Positions 26,924-36,910 are shown, numbered from the stretch's first letter. The stretch is DNA of 64,000 nt from Lachnospiraceae bacterium (GCA_900168235.1 FUZG01000004.1:62001-126000); one strand, 5' to 3'. The notes: a model not told the origin generated them from the sequence alone. Made by a program: numbers and translations.

Positions 26924-28219
26924 ATGAGAATCGTAAATCTCACAGAGGAAACAAAAAACGATCTCCTCGGCAGCCTGCTCAAAAGAAGTCCTTCAAGTTA
27001 TCCGGAATTTGAAAAGACTGTTGCTGAGATCCTTGAAAATGTGCGAAATAACGGCGATAAGGCTGTTTTTGAATATGCTCAAAAATTTGATCATTGTGAG
27101 CTGACTCCCGATACACTTAAGGTTACGGAGAGTGAGATCGAAGAAGCCTGCAGCGAAGTAGGATCAGAGCTTCTCGGCATCATGCAGAGATCGATGGAGA
27201 ACATAAAGTCTTATCATGAATGTCAGAAGAGACAGAGCTTTTTCACTACAAGGCCTGACGGCGTCATTCTTGGACAGCGCATCACTCCTATCGAGACTGT
27301 AGGTGTGTATGTGCCCGGCGGAAAAGCTGTTTATCCCAGTTCCGTGCTCATGAACGTAGTACCTGCCATCGTTGCAGGAGTTCCCAGGATCATCATGTGT
27401 ACTCCCTGCAAGGCAGACGGAAAGGTTAATCCTCAGGTTCTCGCCGCTGCAAAGCTTTTGGGTATTACCGAGATCTTTAAGACAGGCGGTGCCCAGGCTA
27501 TCGGCGCGATGGCTTATGGAACAGAGACTATTCCGAAAGTTGACAAGATCGTAGGACCAGGAAACATTTTTGTTGCCCTTGCAAAACGTGCGGTTTACGG
27601 ACATGTGAGCATCGACTCCATCGCAGGTCCTTCCGAGATAATGGTTCTTGCTGATGAAACCGCAAATCCAAGATTTGTTGCGGCAGATCTTTTAAGCCAG
27701 GCAGAACACGATGAAATGGCATCTGCGATACTTGTAACAACTTCACGTGAATTAGCCGAAAAAGTATCTGAGGAGATCGACGGATTCCTTTCTGTACTGT
27801 CAAGACGAGAGATCATGCAGAAGTCCCTTGATAATTACGGATATGCACTTGTTGCGGACAATATGGATGACGCTATTGATGCAGTGAATGATATCGCATC
27901 CGAGCACCTTGAGCTCGTGACAGCCGATCCCTGGACAGTTATGACAAAGGTAAAAAATGCAGGTGCGATCTTTATCGGACCTTATTCTTCAGAACCGCTG
28001 GGAGACTACTTTGCAGGACCTGACCATGTTCTTCCTACAAACGGTACCGCAAAGTTCTTTTCACCGCTTTCTGTTGATGACTTTATAAAGAAATCTTCCG
28101 TGATCTCATATTCAAAAGAAGCTCTGAAAAAAGTTCACGAAGATATCGAAGCTTTCGCAAAAGCTGAAAAACTTACAGCACACGCAAATTCTATCGCTGT
28201 TAGATTTGAAAACGAATAA
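26924..28219 (+). CDS. hisD: Histidinol dehydrogenase HisD
   Basis: HisD oxidises L-histidinol to L-histidine in two NAD-dependent steps. The 431-residue protein has the typical YVPGGKAVYPSSVLMN, GGAQAIGAMAYGTE, GPGNIFV, SIAGPSEIMVLAD and LLSQAEHDEMA motifs, the last carrying zinc ligands. EHLEL and the C-terminal GDYFAGPDHVLPT are also present. The ATG at 26924 is supported by AGAAGGA upstream. A GTG-started extension from 26879 would lack a ribosome site. Confidence 0.96.
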   Translation: MRIVNLTEETKNDLLGSLLKRSPSSYPEFEKTVAEILENVRNNGDKAVFEYAQKFDHCELTPDTLKVTESEIEEACSEVGSELLGIMQRSMENIKSYHECQKRQSFFTTRPDGVILGQRITPIETVGVYVPGGKAVYPSSVLMNVVPAIVAGVPRIIMCTPCKADGKVNPQVLAAAKLLGITEIFKTGGAQAIGAMAYGTETIPKVDKIVGPGNIFVALAKRAVYGHVSIDSIAGPSEIMVLADETANPRFVAADLLSQAEHDEMASAILVTTSRELAEKVSEEIDGFLSVLSRREIMQKSLDNYGYALVADNMDDAIDAVNDIASEHLELVTADPWTVMTKVKNAGAIFIGPYSSEPLGDYFAGPDHVLPTNGTAKFFSPLSVDDFIKKSSVISYSKEALKKVHEDIEAFAKAEKLTAHANSIAVRFENE

Positions 28220-28245
28220 AAACTTATGATCGGAGGTTTTTTCAA

Positions 28246-28839
28246 ATGGCAGAAGCACGTATCGTGACCTGCTCCAGAGAAACAAAGGAGACCAGCATCA
28301 ACATTACACTGAACCTTGACGGAACAGGAAAGTCGGATATTAATTCCGGTGTCGGATTTTTTGACCATATGCTTGACGGATTTACCCGCCACGGACTGTT
28401 CGACCTTACTCTGACCTGCAAGGGAGATCTGGAGGTTGATGATCACCACACTATCGAGGACTGTGGTATCGTGCTCGGCACAGCTATCCGTGAAGCGATC
28501 GGGGATAAGGTAGGAATCTCAAGATTCGGACACTTTATACTCCCGATGGACGATGCGCTGATCCTTTCTGCCATTGATCTTTCCGGAAGACCATATTTTT
28601 CATATGATCTCAATTTCACAGGTGAGCGCTGCGGCGGTATGGAAACACAGATGTGCAGGGAATTTTTCTATGCAATCTCATACTCAGCGGCAATGAACCT
28701 GCATCTGAAACAGATAAGCGGTATAAATGATCATCACATAATGGAAGGTGCTTTTAAGGCATTTGGTAAGGCACTCGACATGGCAACCAGGCGGGATGAC
28801 CGCATAAACGGCGTTCTTTCAACGAAAGGATCACTCTGA
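28246..28839 (+). CDS. hisB: Imidazoleglycerol-phosphate dehydratase HisB
   Basis: HisB dehydrates imidazoleglycerol phosphate to imidazoleacetol phosphate. The 197-residue protein is the monofunctional form without a histidinol-phosphatase domain. It shows the manganese-binding histidine clusters [21 protein letters not shown] and [20 protein letters not shown] ribosome site precedes the ATG. It overlaps the next gene by 1 bp (TGATG). Confidence 0.96.
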   Translation: MAEARIVTCSRETKETSINITLNLDGTGKSDINSGVGFFDHMLDGFTRHGLFDLTLTCKGDLEVDDHHTIEDCGIVLGTAIREAIGDKVGISRFGHFILPMDDALILSAIDLSGRPYFSYDLNFTGERCGGMETQMCREFFYAISYSAAMNLHLKQISGINDHHIMEGAFKAFGKALDMATRRDDRINGVLSTKGSL

Positions 28840-30164
28840 TGAGTACAAATTACAAAAGGTTACTGCCTTCGATCTTTTTAAAAAACGGCGAAGGAGTTGC
28901 ATGGTTTGACGGAACTCCCCTGGCTTATTCAGATCCGATAGCTGCAGCAGAAAATTATAATAATTACGGCGCTGACGGCATCATTGTTTTTGATCTTTCA
29001 GAGGAAGATGATGAACATGATGTAAATATGCTCACGATCAGAAAAATCTGTCAGGCAGTGGATATACCGGTTTACGGAGCAGGACGCATACGCCGTCTCG
29101 ATGACGTAAAAAAGCTCATTTATGCCGGATGTCACAAGGCATGCTTAAATTTTGCCAGAGAAGATAATATCGAGCTTGCAACAGGGGTTGGAGCACGTTT
29201 TGGACGTGACCAGCTTGCAATCTGTGTTGACAATGTGTCCCAGCTCGAAGATAATCAGAATCTGATCAAGAATCATGTAAGCGAGATAATCCTCGTAAAT
29301 AATGTGTCGCTTCCTGCCTGTGCAGACTGGATCATGTCCTCCTGCAACCGCAATGCGAACCCTATAAGCCTGTCTCTGGATTGTGTTTACAGGGAGATTA
29401 CACTGCATGATGCCGCGGCATCTCTCAGGACTTTTTCTGCATTGAACGGTATTTCCGGCGGCGAACTGAACAATTCATATAAGTCATTTATGGATTTTAA
29501 GCGCCAATGCAAGAGCCTTAATATCCCGATCAATACGTTTGAGAGCTCTATAGACTGGAGTGAGCTGAAGCTCAACGGCGACGGCATGGTTCCGGTCATC
29601 GTTCAGGACTACAAGACTGACGAAGTCCTGATGCTTGCTTATATGAATGAAGAGTCATTCCGGCATACGTTAAAAACAGGTCTCATGACCTATTGGAGCC
29701 GCAGCCGCAACGAGCTCTGGGAAAAGGGTGACACGAGCGGACACTTCCAGTATGTAAAAAGTCTGACCTGTGACTGTGACAAGGATACGATCCTTGCAAA
29801 GGTGCTCCAGATCGGGGCTGCATGCCATACAGGAAGCAGAAGCTGCTTTTTCAACACAATGATGAAAAAGGAATATGATGATACAAATCCTTTGAAAGTT
29901 TTTGAAAAAGAGTATAATGTAATTCTTGATCGCAAGGAACACCCTACAGATGGCTCATATACCACATACCTCTTTGAAAGCGGACTCGATAAGATCCTGA
30001 AGAAAGTAGGAGAGGAATGTACCGAGCTCATTATTGCAGCGAAAAATCCGAATCCGGAAGAGCTGAAATATGAAATGGCAGACTTTCTGTATCATGCCAT
30101 GGTGCTGATGGTTGAAAAGGGTGTGACCTGGAACGAAATTATAAAGGAGATTTCACACCGATAA
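28839..30164 (+). CDS. hisIE: HisI-HisE bifunctional enzyme with an N-terminal HisF-like half-domain
   Basis: This 441-residue protein catalyses two histidine steps: phosphoribosyl-ATP pyrophosphohydrolysis (HisE, about residues 350-441, [14 protein letters not shown]) and phosphoribosyl-AMP cyclohydrolysis (HisI, about 240-345, [11 protein letters not shown] and [11 protein letters not shown] with zinc cysteines). An unusual N-terminal region (1-235) resembles His[13 protein letters not shown] aligns with the HisF start, and [11 protein letters not shown] with its phosphate loop. The first catalytic Asp of HisF is Phe13 here, while the second aligns with Asp131, and the second half-barrel is degraded. 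It is therefore probably not an active HisF. It is the last his gene here. Confidence 0.88.
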   Translation: MSTNYKRLLPSIFLKNGEGVAWFDGTPLAYSDPIAAAENYNNYGADGIIVFDLSEEDDEHDVNMLTIRKICQAVDIPVYGAGRIRRLDDVKKLIYAGCHKACLNFAREDNIELATGVGARFGRDQLAICVDNVSQLEDNQNLIKNHVSEIILVNNVSLPACADWIMSSCNRNANPISLSLDCVYREITLHDAAASLRTFSALNGISGGELNNSYKSFMDFKRQCKSLNIPINTFESSIDWSELKLNGDGMVPVIVQDYKTDEVLMLAYMNEESFRHTLKTGLMTYWSRSRNELWEKGDTSGHFQYVKSLTCDCDKDTILAKVLQIGAACHTGSRSCFFNTMMKKEYDDTNPLKVFEKEYNVILDRKEHPTDGSYTTYLFESGLDKILKKVGEECTELIIAAKNPNPEELKYEMADFLYHAMVLMVEKGVTWNEIIKEISHR

Positions 30165-30167
30165 TTT

Positions 30168-32039
30168 ATGAAAAAAACTGCCTTAAGCGATGAGATTTTA
30201 TTAAAGATCGAGAAGCCGGAACGCTATATCGGCAACGAGATCAACGCTGTTTTCAAGGACAAAGAAAAGGTGGACATCCGGTATGCCATGTGCTTCCCGG
30301 ATGTCTATGAGATCGGAATGTCACATCTTGGTATTCAGATTCTCTATGATATGTTCAATAAGCGGGAGGATGTCTGGTGCGAACGCGTCTATTCACCATG
30401 GGTGGATCTGGACCGTGTTATGCGCGAGAAAAACATCCCGCTTTTTGCGCTGGAAAGTCAGGATAATATCAAGGATTTTGATTTCCTCGGCATAACTATC
30501 CAGTATGAGATGTGCTACACAAATATCCTTCAGGTGCTCGATCTGGCACAGATCCCGCTCACTGCAACAGATCGTACAGAGGAGCATCCTATCGTCATCG
30601 GCGGCGGTCCGTGCACTTATAATCCTGAACCTATCGCCGAATTTTTTGATATGTTCTATATAGGTGAAGGAGAGATAAGCTATGATCCTCTCTTTGACCT
30701 TTATAAAGAAATGAAGAAAAACGGTGCTTCCCGTAAGGATTTCCTCAAGGCTGCTGCAAGTATCCCGGGAATCTACGTACCGTCTCTTTATGATGCGGAA
30801 TATCACGAAGACGGCACACTTGCGTCCTTCAAACCTAATGTGCCGGAAGCGCCTGTACGTGTCAGGAAGCAGATCGTTATGGATATGAATGATGTTTCAT
30901 ATCCTGACAAGCCTATCGTGCCCTTTATCCGTGTAACACAGGACAGAGTTGTGCTCGAGGTTATGCGCGGATGTATCCGCGGATGCCGTTTCTGTCAGGC
31001 TGGAGAGATCTACCGCCCGGTAAGAGAGCGTTCTCTTGAGTTCCTTAAGAAAAAGGCTCAGTCCATGCTTGATTCCACAGGACAGGATGAGATCACACTG
31101 AGTTCCCTCAGTACTTCCGATTACTCACAGCTTGGAGAACTGGTACACTGGCTTATCGATAATTACAGAGATAAGTACGTAAATATTTCCCTGCCGTCTC
31201 TTAGAATCGACGCTTTTTCGCTTGATATCATGAGCCGTGTGCAGGATATCAAAAAGAGCAGTCTTACATTTGCTTCAGAGGCTGGTTCACAGCGTCTCAG
31301 AAACGTTATCAATAAGGGAATCACTGAGGAAGACATTATGAAGGGTTCAGCCGAAGCATTTAAGGGCGGCTGGAACAAGGTTAAGCTTTACTTCATGCTT
31401 GGTCTTCCCACTGAGACTGATGAAGACGTAAAGGCTATCGCTCATCTTTCAGATGCGGTTGCCATGAATTATTTTGATACCATACCGAAGGAGAACCGTA
31501 AGGGCGTCCGCGTGCAGGTTACAAGTTCTGCATCATTCTTCATTCCGAAGCCCTTTACAGCGTTCCAGTGGTCACCCATGAACTCAGCAGATGAATTTCT
31601 GCGCAAAGCGCACCTTTGCAGTGATGAGTTCAGGCAGATGCTGAATCACAAGTCTCTGCGCTTCATGTACCACGAGAACGAGCTTTCTGAGCTTGAGGGT
31701 GTACTTGCCCGCGGCGACAGAAAACTTTCCAAGGTTATCCGTTCTGCATACGAGAATGGCGCTATCTACGACTCCTGGGGCGAAATGTTCGAGAAGAAGA
31801 GATGGACAGACGCATTTGCAGAAAATGGTATTGATATAGACTTCTATACACTCAGGGAACGCCCGGAAGACGAGCTTTTCCCTTGGGATTTCATAGATGC
31901 CGGAGTTACAAAGAAGTTCCTGCTTGACGAATGGCATCAGGCACAGGCTGGCGTAGTAACGCCTAACTGTCGTCAGAAATGTTCAGGCTGCGGAGCTGCA
32001 GTCTTTGGAGGAGGTGTTTGCTTTGAAAGCAGGAAATAA
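30168..32039 (+). CDS. TIGR03960-family radical SAM protein
   Basis: This is a radical SAM enzyme of unknown reaction found in Clostridia and relatives. The 623-residue protein has an N-terminal B12-binding-like region (MCFPDVYEIGMSHLGIQIL), the cluster motif MRGCIRGCRFCQAG (CX3CX2C) near residue 270, and a C-terminal cysteine set (CRQKCSGCGA). It starts 4 bp after hisIE, and its partner gene overlaps its end. The pair upstream of RNase G and L21 is a conserved clostridial order, suggesting a role in RNA modification or translation. No substrate is known to me. Confidence 0.85.
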   Translation: MKKTALSDEILLKIEKPERYIGNEINAVFKDKEKVDIRYAMCFPDVYEIGMSHLGIQILYDMFNKREDVWCERVYSPWVDLDRVMREKNIPLFALESQDNIKDFDFLGITIQYEMCYTNILQVLDLAQIPLTATDRTEEHPIVIGGGPCTYNPEPIAEFFDMFYIGEGEISYDPLFDLYKEMKKNGASRKDFLKAAASIPGIYVPSLYDAEYHEDGTLASFKPNVPEAPVRVRKQIVMDMNDVSYPDKPIVPFIRVTQDRVVLEVMRGCIRGCRFCQAGEIYRPVRERSLEFLKKKAQSMLDSTGQDEITLSSLSTSDYSQLGELVHWLIDNYRDKYVNISLPSLRIDAFSLDIMSRVQDIKKSSLTFASEAGSQRLRNVINKGITEEDIMKGSAEAFKGGWNKVKLYFMLGLPTETDEDVKAIAHLSDAVAMNYFDTIPKENRKGVRVQVTSSASFFIPKPFTAFQWSPMNSADEFLRKAHLCSDEFRQMLNHKSLRFMYHENELSELEGVLARGDRKLSKVIRSAYENGAIYDSWGEMFEKKRWTDAFAENGIDIDFYTLRERPEDELFPWDFIDAGVTKKFLLDEWHQAQAGVVTPNCRQKCSGCGAAVFGGGVCFESRK

Positions 32040-32826
32040 AGTTATCCGGCTGAAATTCAGCAAGCATGGCCTTATGAAGTACATCGGACACCTTGATGTC
32101 ATGCGTTCTTTTCAGAAGGTTGTCCGGCGTTCAGGAATTGATGTAGCGTATTCCGACGGTTATTCACCGCATCAGATTATGAGTTTCGCTCAGCCTCTCG
32201 GCGTAGGTCTTGAGAGTAACGGTGAATATTTTGATCTGGAAGTACAGTCTGCTGATACTACAGAAAAAATGATGGCTGCTCTTAATGAACAGTGCCCCGA
32301 GGGTATCCGTATCCTCGATGCAGTTCAGCTTCCCGAGAAGTCACCAAATGCTATGGCAAGCGTAAATCAGGCGTCCTACACAGTAAGATTCCGTGAAGGA
32401 CATATGCCTTCATTTGATATAAAACATGCTGCTGAAGATTTCTTAAATGCAGAGACAGTTACCGTTACAAAGAAGACAAAGAAATCAACACGTGAAATAG
32501 ATATCAGATCACTTGTTTTTGATCTTGTCGTTCTCAATAACGAAGACGAGCTCAATGCATATAATGAGAAAAACGGCATCAAAACTGACTGCGGCTCATC
32601 AGAAGACCGCGATACGACAGTTGATTTTGGTGCTGCAGCATTTCCTGTGATCAAAATGCGCGTCATGGCATCAAGCGGAGACAATGTAAAGCCCGGACTT
32701 TTGATGCAGGCTCTTTCAGACAGGAATAACGGCGGAGAGATCGGCGACACTGACCTTATGATCATCCGCGAAGATCTCTTTGATGAATCAGGAAAGTCTC
32801 TGATAGAGGCAGGAGAGAGATTCTGA
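32023..32826 (+). CDS. TIGR03936-family radical SAM-associated protein
   Basis: This 267-residue protein belongs to the DUF2344 family that accompanies TIGR03960 radical SAM proteins, sometimes as a fusion. Conserved segments are KFSKHGLMKYIGHLDVMRSF and SDGYSPHQIMSFAQPLG at the N-terminus. The start is taken as TTG at 32023, because GGAGGAGG (32007-32014) is ideally spaced. This gives a 17-bp overlap with the preceding gene. It presumably forms a complex with that protein. The function is unknown. Confidence 0.82.
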   Translation: MKAGNKVIRLKFSKHGLMKYIGHLDVMRSFQKVVRRSGIDVAYSDGYSPHQIMSFAQPLGVGLESNGEYFDLEVQSADTTEKMMAALNEQCPEGIRILDAVQLPEKSPNAMASVNQASYTVRFREGHMPSFDIKHAAEDFLNAETVTVTKKTKKSTREIDIRSLVFDLVVLNNEDELNAYNEKNGIKTDCGSSEDRDTTVDFGAAAFPVIKMRVMASSGDNVKPGLLMQALSDRNNGGEIGDTDLMIIREDLFDESGKSLIEAGERF

Positions 32827-32827
32827 T

Positions 32828-34000
32828 ATGGGTTATAAATTTGTGATCACCGAGGAACAGGGCTACATCATGACAGCTCTGTTTGACGGTGACAGATGCG
32901 ATGATCTGCTATTATCTGTTAATTCAGCGGAAAATGCTCCTGTGATAGGTGATATCTGGATCGGACATGTAAAACGTGTCCTGCCGAATATCCACGCAGC
33001 TTTTGTCGATATCATGCCCGGAGTCACTGGATATCTGCCCCTTAACGGTCATGATGACATCAAGGCTGAGCAGGATATCCCGGTCCAGATAGTTAAAGAA
33101 GCCGTAAAATCCAAGGATATGATGCTGACCGCCGATTTTTCCATAAGCGGTCGTTTTTGTGCGATGACAATAGGAAAAAGAGGAGTCGGTATCTCGAAAA
33201 AGATAAATGATACTGAACTCCGGGAAAAACTCCTTGAGCGCGCGCGTAACATCCTTTCACCTTCGGCTGATGAACCTTATGTGGGCACCGTGATACGTAC
33301 AAATGCTGTTGAAGCTGATGACGATGCGTTTCTCCGAGATCTTCTTAATACAAAGGAAGAAATGGATCGTATCCTTCTTGCTTCGAAGCACAGGACCGTT
33401 TATTCAAGGCTCTATCATGCGCCCGATCCTGAGATCAGTCTCATCCGTGACATGCATGCTCCCATCGAAAAGATAGTGACTGATATCCCGGAAGAGGCAG
33501 AAAAGATCCGCGGATTTTTTGCGGATACGGAAAAGATCACATCTGTGCTTTCTTTATACGAAGATGAATCACTTGCATTGAGAAAGCTTTACAGGCTTGA
33601 TTCACTGCTTGACGAAGTGTTTAAGAAGACTGTCTGGCTTCCGTCAGGCGGTTCTATCGTACTGGAAGTCACGGAAGCGCTTACAGTCATCGATGTTAAT
33701 ACAGGAAAAACCGATAAAAAACGGACTAAAGAAGAAAATTTCCTTCAGACCAATATAGAAGCTGCAAGAGAAGCAGCAAGACAGATACGTTTAAGAAACT
33801 ACTCAGGAATGATCCTTATCGACTTCATCAATATGAGAGAAAAGTCGAATCTCAAAGAGCTTGAAAAAGAACTGACAAAGGATCTTTCCCGTGACAGGAT
33901 CACATGCAGGTTCATGGATTTTACGAAACTAGGACTTGCTGAGATAACCCGTGAAAAGACAAGCCGTCCTCTTCATGAAATTATTAGAAAAAAGGGTTGA
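32828..34000 (+). CDS. rng: RNase E/G-family ribonuclease (short form)
   Basis: This endoribonuclease of the RNase E/G family processes or degrades RNA. The 390-residue protein has an N-terminal S1 domain (about residues 35-110, HVKRVLPNIHAAFVDI) and the catalytic core with both metal-binding aspartates in VIDVNTGK and LIDFINM. It ends right after REKTSRPLHEI, where other family members continue with the zinc-link CPxCxG motif. That motif is absent, so oligomerisation may differ. It lies directly upstream of the L21 leader, a typical clostridial arrangement. Confidence 0.88.
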   Translation: MGYKFVITEEQGYIMTALFDGDRCDDLLLSVNSAENAPVIGDIWIGHVKRVLPNIHAAFVDIMPGVTGYLPLNGHDDIKAEQDIPVQIVKEAVKSKDMMLTADFSISGRFCAMTIGKRGVGISKKINDTELREKLLERARNILSPSADEPYVGTVIRTNAVEADDDAFLRDLLNTKEEMDRILLASKHRTVYSRLYHAPDPEISLIRDMHAPIEKIVTDIPEEAEKIRGFFADTEKITSVLSLYEDESLALRKLYRLDSLLDEVFKKTVWLPSGGSIVLEVTEALTVIDVNTGKTDKKRTKEENFLQTNIEAAREAARQIRLRNYSGMILIDFINMREKSNLKELEKELTKDLSRDRITCRFMDFTKLGLAEITREKTSRPLHEIIRKKG

Positions 34001-34015
34001 CGGTAAATTAGTCAT

Positions 34016-34109
34016 GTGCTAACTTATATGAGTATGCCGCATGCCCAGGTTAGAAAGTCTGCAGAATATCTTTGCAGCACCGCAGGCAGCGAGTAATGAA
34101 TTAGGAGGT
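34016..34109 (+). promoter_or_regulatory. Ribosomal protein L21 leader (putative)
   Basis: The stretch before rplU contains the conserved-looking TTAGAAAGTCTGCAG and CACCGCAGGCAGCGAG segments. These can pair (CTGCAGAATATCTTTGCAG and CTGCAG/GCAGGCAG alternatives) and end at the AGGAGGTG ribosome site. Such leaders are known upstream of rplU in Firmicutes and are thought to mediate feedback by L21. The assignment is by position and appearance. Confidence 0.5.
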
Positions 34110-34114
34110 GTCCT

Positions 34115-34420
34115 ATGTACGCAATTATTGCAACAGGCGGAAAACAGTACAAGGTTTCGGAGGGCGATGTAATCTACGTTGAGAAGCTCGCCGCTGAAAA
34201 GGATAGCGCTGTTACGTTCGACCAGGTTCTTGCAATCGGCGGTGACAAGCTTGCAGTAGGTGATGAAGTTGCCAAGGCTACTGTATCCGGAAAAGTTCTG
34301 GATCAGGTTAAGGGTAACAAGGTTATCGTTTACCACTACAAGAGAAAGACCGGCTATCACAAGAAGAATGGTCACAGACAAGCATACACAAAAGTACAGA
34401 TTGAAAAGATCAACGCTTAA
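34115..34420 (+). CDS. rplU: 50S ribosomal protein L21
   Basis: L21 binds 23S rRNA in the large subunit. The 101-residue protein starts [20 protein letters not shown] and ends in the basic [23 protein letters not shown] signature. It is followed by prp and rpmA, the usual Firmicutes order. Confidence 0.98.
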   Translation: MYAIIATGGKQYKVSEGDVIYVEKLAAEKDSAVTFDQVLAIGGDKLAVGDEVAKATVSGKVLDQVKGNKVIVYHYKRKTGYHKKNGHRQAYTKVQIEKINA

Positions 34421-34429
34421 TCTTTTTGT

Positions 34430-34756
34430 ATGATCAGTGTAAAGATTTATAAGACAGAAGATGGCAAAATAAACGGATTTCAATGCCTTGGTCATGCAGG
34501 TTTTGCAGAATCAGGTGAAGATATAGTTTGTGCCGCTGTTTCGATGCTCGTTATCAATACTATAAATTCTCTGGAGAAATTTCTTCCGGATGATTCATTT
34601 ACAGTAACTACTGATGAAGAGAGCGGTCTTATCGAGTGCGTATTCGATAAAAAACCGTCTGAAAAAGCGGGACTTCTTCTGGATTCAATGCTTTTGGGTC
34701 TCAAAAGTGTTGAAGAAAACTATCATGGTAAATACCTGAAGTTAGTTTCTAAATGA
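34430..34756 (+). CDS. prp: Ribosomal-processing cysteine protease Prp
   Basis: Prp removes the N-terminal extension of L27 in Firmicutes and related bacteria. The 108-residue protein has the catalytic His in [18 protein letters not shown], and the Cys twelve residues later in the same segment. It lies between rplU and rpmA as in other Firmicutes, and the L27 product here carries the matching extension. Confidence 0.94.
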   Translation: MISVKIYKTEDGKINGFQCLGHAGFAESGEDIVCAAVSMLVINTINSLEKFLPDDSFTVTTDEESGLIECVFDKKPSEKAGLLLDSMLLGLKSVEENYHGKYLKLVSK

Positions 34757-34779
34757 TGATTGAAAAGGAGGAAAAGGTC

Positions 34780-35073
34780 ATGTTAAATCTGAACCTTCAG
34801 TTCTTCGCTCATAAAAAGGGAGTAGGATCAACCAAGAACGGTCGTGATTCCGAGTCCAAGAGATTAGGCGCGAAGAGAGCCGACGGACAGTTCGTTAAGG
34901 CCGGCAATATTCTCTACAGACAGCGTGGAACCCATATCCACCCTGGTAAGAACGTTGGTATTGGCGGAGATGATACACTTTTCGCTAAGGTTAGCGGCGT
35001 ACTCAGATTCGAGAGAGTTGGTAAGTATCGCAAGCAGGCTAGCGTTTACGAGGTTGAGGAAAAGGCTGAATAA
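34780..35073 (+). CDS. rpmA: 50S ribosomal protein L27 (with Prp-cleaved N-terminal extension)
   Basis: L27 reaches toward the peptidyl-transferase centre. The 97-residue precursor begins [14 protein letters not shown]. The LQFFA segment is the known Prp cleavage signature, so the mature N-terminus should start at [19 protein letters not shown] follows as in the family. The ATG at 34780 is fixed by AAGGAGG upstream and by the extension motif. Confidence 0.97.
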   Translation: MLNLNLQFFAHKKGVGSTKNGRDSESKRLGAKRADGQFVKAGNILYRQRGTHIHPGKNVGIGGDDTLFAKVSGVLRFERVGKYRKQASVYEVEEKAE

Positions 35074-35097
35074 TTCAGTTTTATTCTGTAATTTCGG

Positions 35098-35128
35098 GGC
35101 TTCAGATGTCTACATCTGAAGCCTTTTT
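35098..35128 (+). terminator. Rho-independent terminator after rpmA
   Basis: An 11-bp perfect stem (GGCTTCAGATG 35098-35108 with CATCTGAAGCC 35113-35123) with a four-base loop is followed by TTTTT. It closes the L21-Prp-L27 operon. Confidence 0.92.
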
Positions 35129-35190
35129 ACATGCATTTTACATGTCTAAACGGAATTTAGCGTTACAGCTATTGTTTATTGTTGCAAAAA

Positions 35191-35219
35191 TTGTCGTAAA
35201 GGCGTTTATTATATATAAT
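35191..35219 (+). promoter_or_regulatory. Predicted promoter of obgE
   Basis: TTGTCG (35191-35196) and a perfect TATAAT (35214-35219) are spaced by 17 bp, about 45 bp before the obgE ATG. Confidence 0.65.
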
Positions 35220-35265
35220 CCCGTTCACCGGTTCCGCTGTCAGCATTCACAGCAGAAAGGGGCAT

Positions 35266-36600
35266 ATGTTCACAGATAGAGCTAAAATTATTATAAGATC
35301 AGGAAAAGGCGGAGATGGTCACGTAAGTTTCCGTCGTGAAAAGTACGTTCCCAACGGAGGACCTGACGGCGGAGATGGCGGAAACGGCGGCTCTGTAATA
35401 TTCAAAGTCGATACAGGTATGACAACACTTACTGACTACAGATTCCGCAGAAAATTCTCTGCAGAAGATGGAGAGCAGGGCGGAAAAAAGCGTTGTCATG
35501 GAAAAGACGGACAGGATCTCATTCTTAAGGTACCGGCAGGAACTGTCGTACGCGAGTTTGAGACAGGAAAAGTCATCGTTGATATGTCAGGTGACAATAC
35601 AGAAGTAGTTGTATTAAAGGGTGGAAAAGGCGGAAGAGGAAACCAGCATTTCGCAACCAGCACAATGCAGGCGCCGAAATACGCTCAGCCCGGTCAGGAT
35701 GCTCAGGAAGTTACAGTACAGCTCGAGCTCAAGACCATCGCTGACGTGGGACTTGTTGGCTTCCCCAACGTTGGTAAATCAACACTGATCTCCATGGTAA
35801 CAAACGCAAAGCCGGAGATCGCCAACTACCACTTTACAACACTTACACCTCACCTCGGAGTTGTAGACCTTCCCGAAGGTGACGGCGGTTTCGTTATCGC
35901 AGATATCCCGGGACTTATCGAGGGTGCTTCAGAAGGTGTCGGACTTGGTCATGAGTTCCTTCGTCATATCGAGCGATGTCGTGTCCTTATCCATATCGTA
36001 GATGCAGCAGGAGTGGAAGGAAGAGATCCTGTTGATGATATCTACGCAATTAATAAAGAGCTTGCTGCATATAATGTTGATCTCGCTAAGAAGCCTCAGA
36101 TCATCGCAGCAAACAAAACCGATGTTATCCAGACACCGGAAGGCGAGGAGGATCCTATCACACGCATAGAGAAAGAATTTGGACCTAAAGGTATCAAGAT
36201 ATTCCCTATATCTGCAGCTACCAAGACAGGCCTCAGAGAGCTTATCTACTATGTAAATGACGTGCTGAAGAAGATGGATAATACTCCGGTCGTATTTGAG
36301 CAGGAATATTTCCCTGAAGAGCATATCGGAGAGAAGCTTCCTTACACTGTTTCCTATGACGAGAAGGAGCAAATGTATCTCCTTGAAGGACCTCGTATCG
36401 AAAAAATGCTCGGTTATACCAACCTTGATTCTGAGAAGGGCTTCCGTTTCTTCCAGAAGTTCATTAAGGAGATCGGTGCAACTGACCAGATGGAAGCACT
36501 TGGTATTCAGGACGGCGATACAGTTAAGATGTACGGTTTCCACTTCGATTATTACAGAGATACAGAATCACCGGCTGCTTCGGAAGGAGAAGATAAATGA
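35266..36600 (+). CDS. obgE: Obg-family GTPase ObgE/CgtA
   Basis: This essential GTPase is linked to 50S assembly and stress control. The 444-residue protein has the glycine-rich Obg domain (RSGKGGDGHVSFRREK and GGDGGNGGSVIF), then the GTPase domain with GFPNVGKSTL, DIPGLIEG and NKTD. A C-terminal OCT domain (about residues 355-430, ending KMYGFHFDY) follows. It overlaps yhbY by 4 bp. Confidence 0.97.
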   Translation: MFTDRAKIIIRSGKGGDGHVSFRREKYVPNGGPDGGDGGNGGSVIFKVDTGMTTLTDYRFRRKFSAEDGEQGGKKRCHGKDGQDLILKVPAGTVVREFETGKVIVDMSGDNTEVVVLKGGKGGRGNQHFATSTMQAPKYAQPGQDAQEVTVQLELKTIADVGLVGFPNVGKSTLISMVTNAKPEIANYHFTTLTPHLGVVDLPEGDGGFVIADIPGLIEGASEGVGLGHEFLRHIERCRVLIHIVDAAGVEGRDPVDDIYAINKELAAYNVDLAKKPQIIAANKTDVIQTPEGEEDPITRIEKEFGPKGIKIFPISAATKTGLRELIYYVNDVLKKMDNTPVVFEQEYFPEEHIGEKLPYTVSYDEKEQMYLLEGPRIEKMLGYTNLDSEKGFRFFQKFIKEIGATDQMEALGIQDGDTVKMYGFHFDYYRDTESPAASEGEDK

Positions 36601-36893
36601 CTATAACAAGCAAACAGCGTGCATATTTAAGAAGTCTTGCAATGACTCTGGATCCGATCTTCCAGATCGGTAAATCCAGCCTTACTCCTGAAGTCTGCAC
36701 TTCAGTAGGCGAGGCACTCGAAAAAAGAGAACTTGTAAAGATTTCTGTTCTCAAGAATTGCGAAGATGATCCGAAAGCCATTGCTGAGGCTCTCGCAGGC
36801 AGAACACAGTCTATTCTTGTTCAGGTAGTCGGAAGAAAGATCACACTTTATCGTCAGGCAAAAGAGCCGAAGATTGAGCTTCCAAATAAGTGA
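36597..36893 (+). CDS. yhbY: YhbY-family RNA-binding (CRM domain) protein
   Basis: This small CRM-domain protein is associated with pre-50S ribosomal particles. The 98-residue protein starts LTSKQRAYLRSLA-like (ITSKQRAYLRSLA) and contains FQIGKSSLTPE, the GxxG-type RNA-binding loop region. It ends with VVGRKITLYRQ. It overlaps obgE by 4 bp and precedes nadD, as often seen in Firmicutes. Confidence 0.93.
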   Translation: MTITSKQRAYLRSLAMTLDPIFQIGKSSLTPEVCTSVGEALEKRELVKISVLKNCEDDPKAIAEALAGRTQSILVQVVGRKITLYRQAKEPKIELPNK

Positions 36894-36910
36894 TCACAGA
36901 ATAAAATCAC

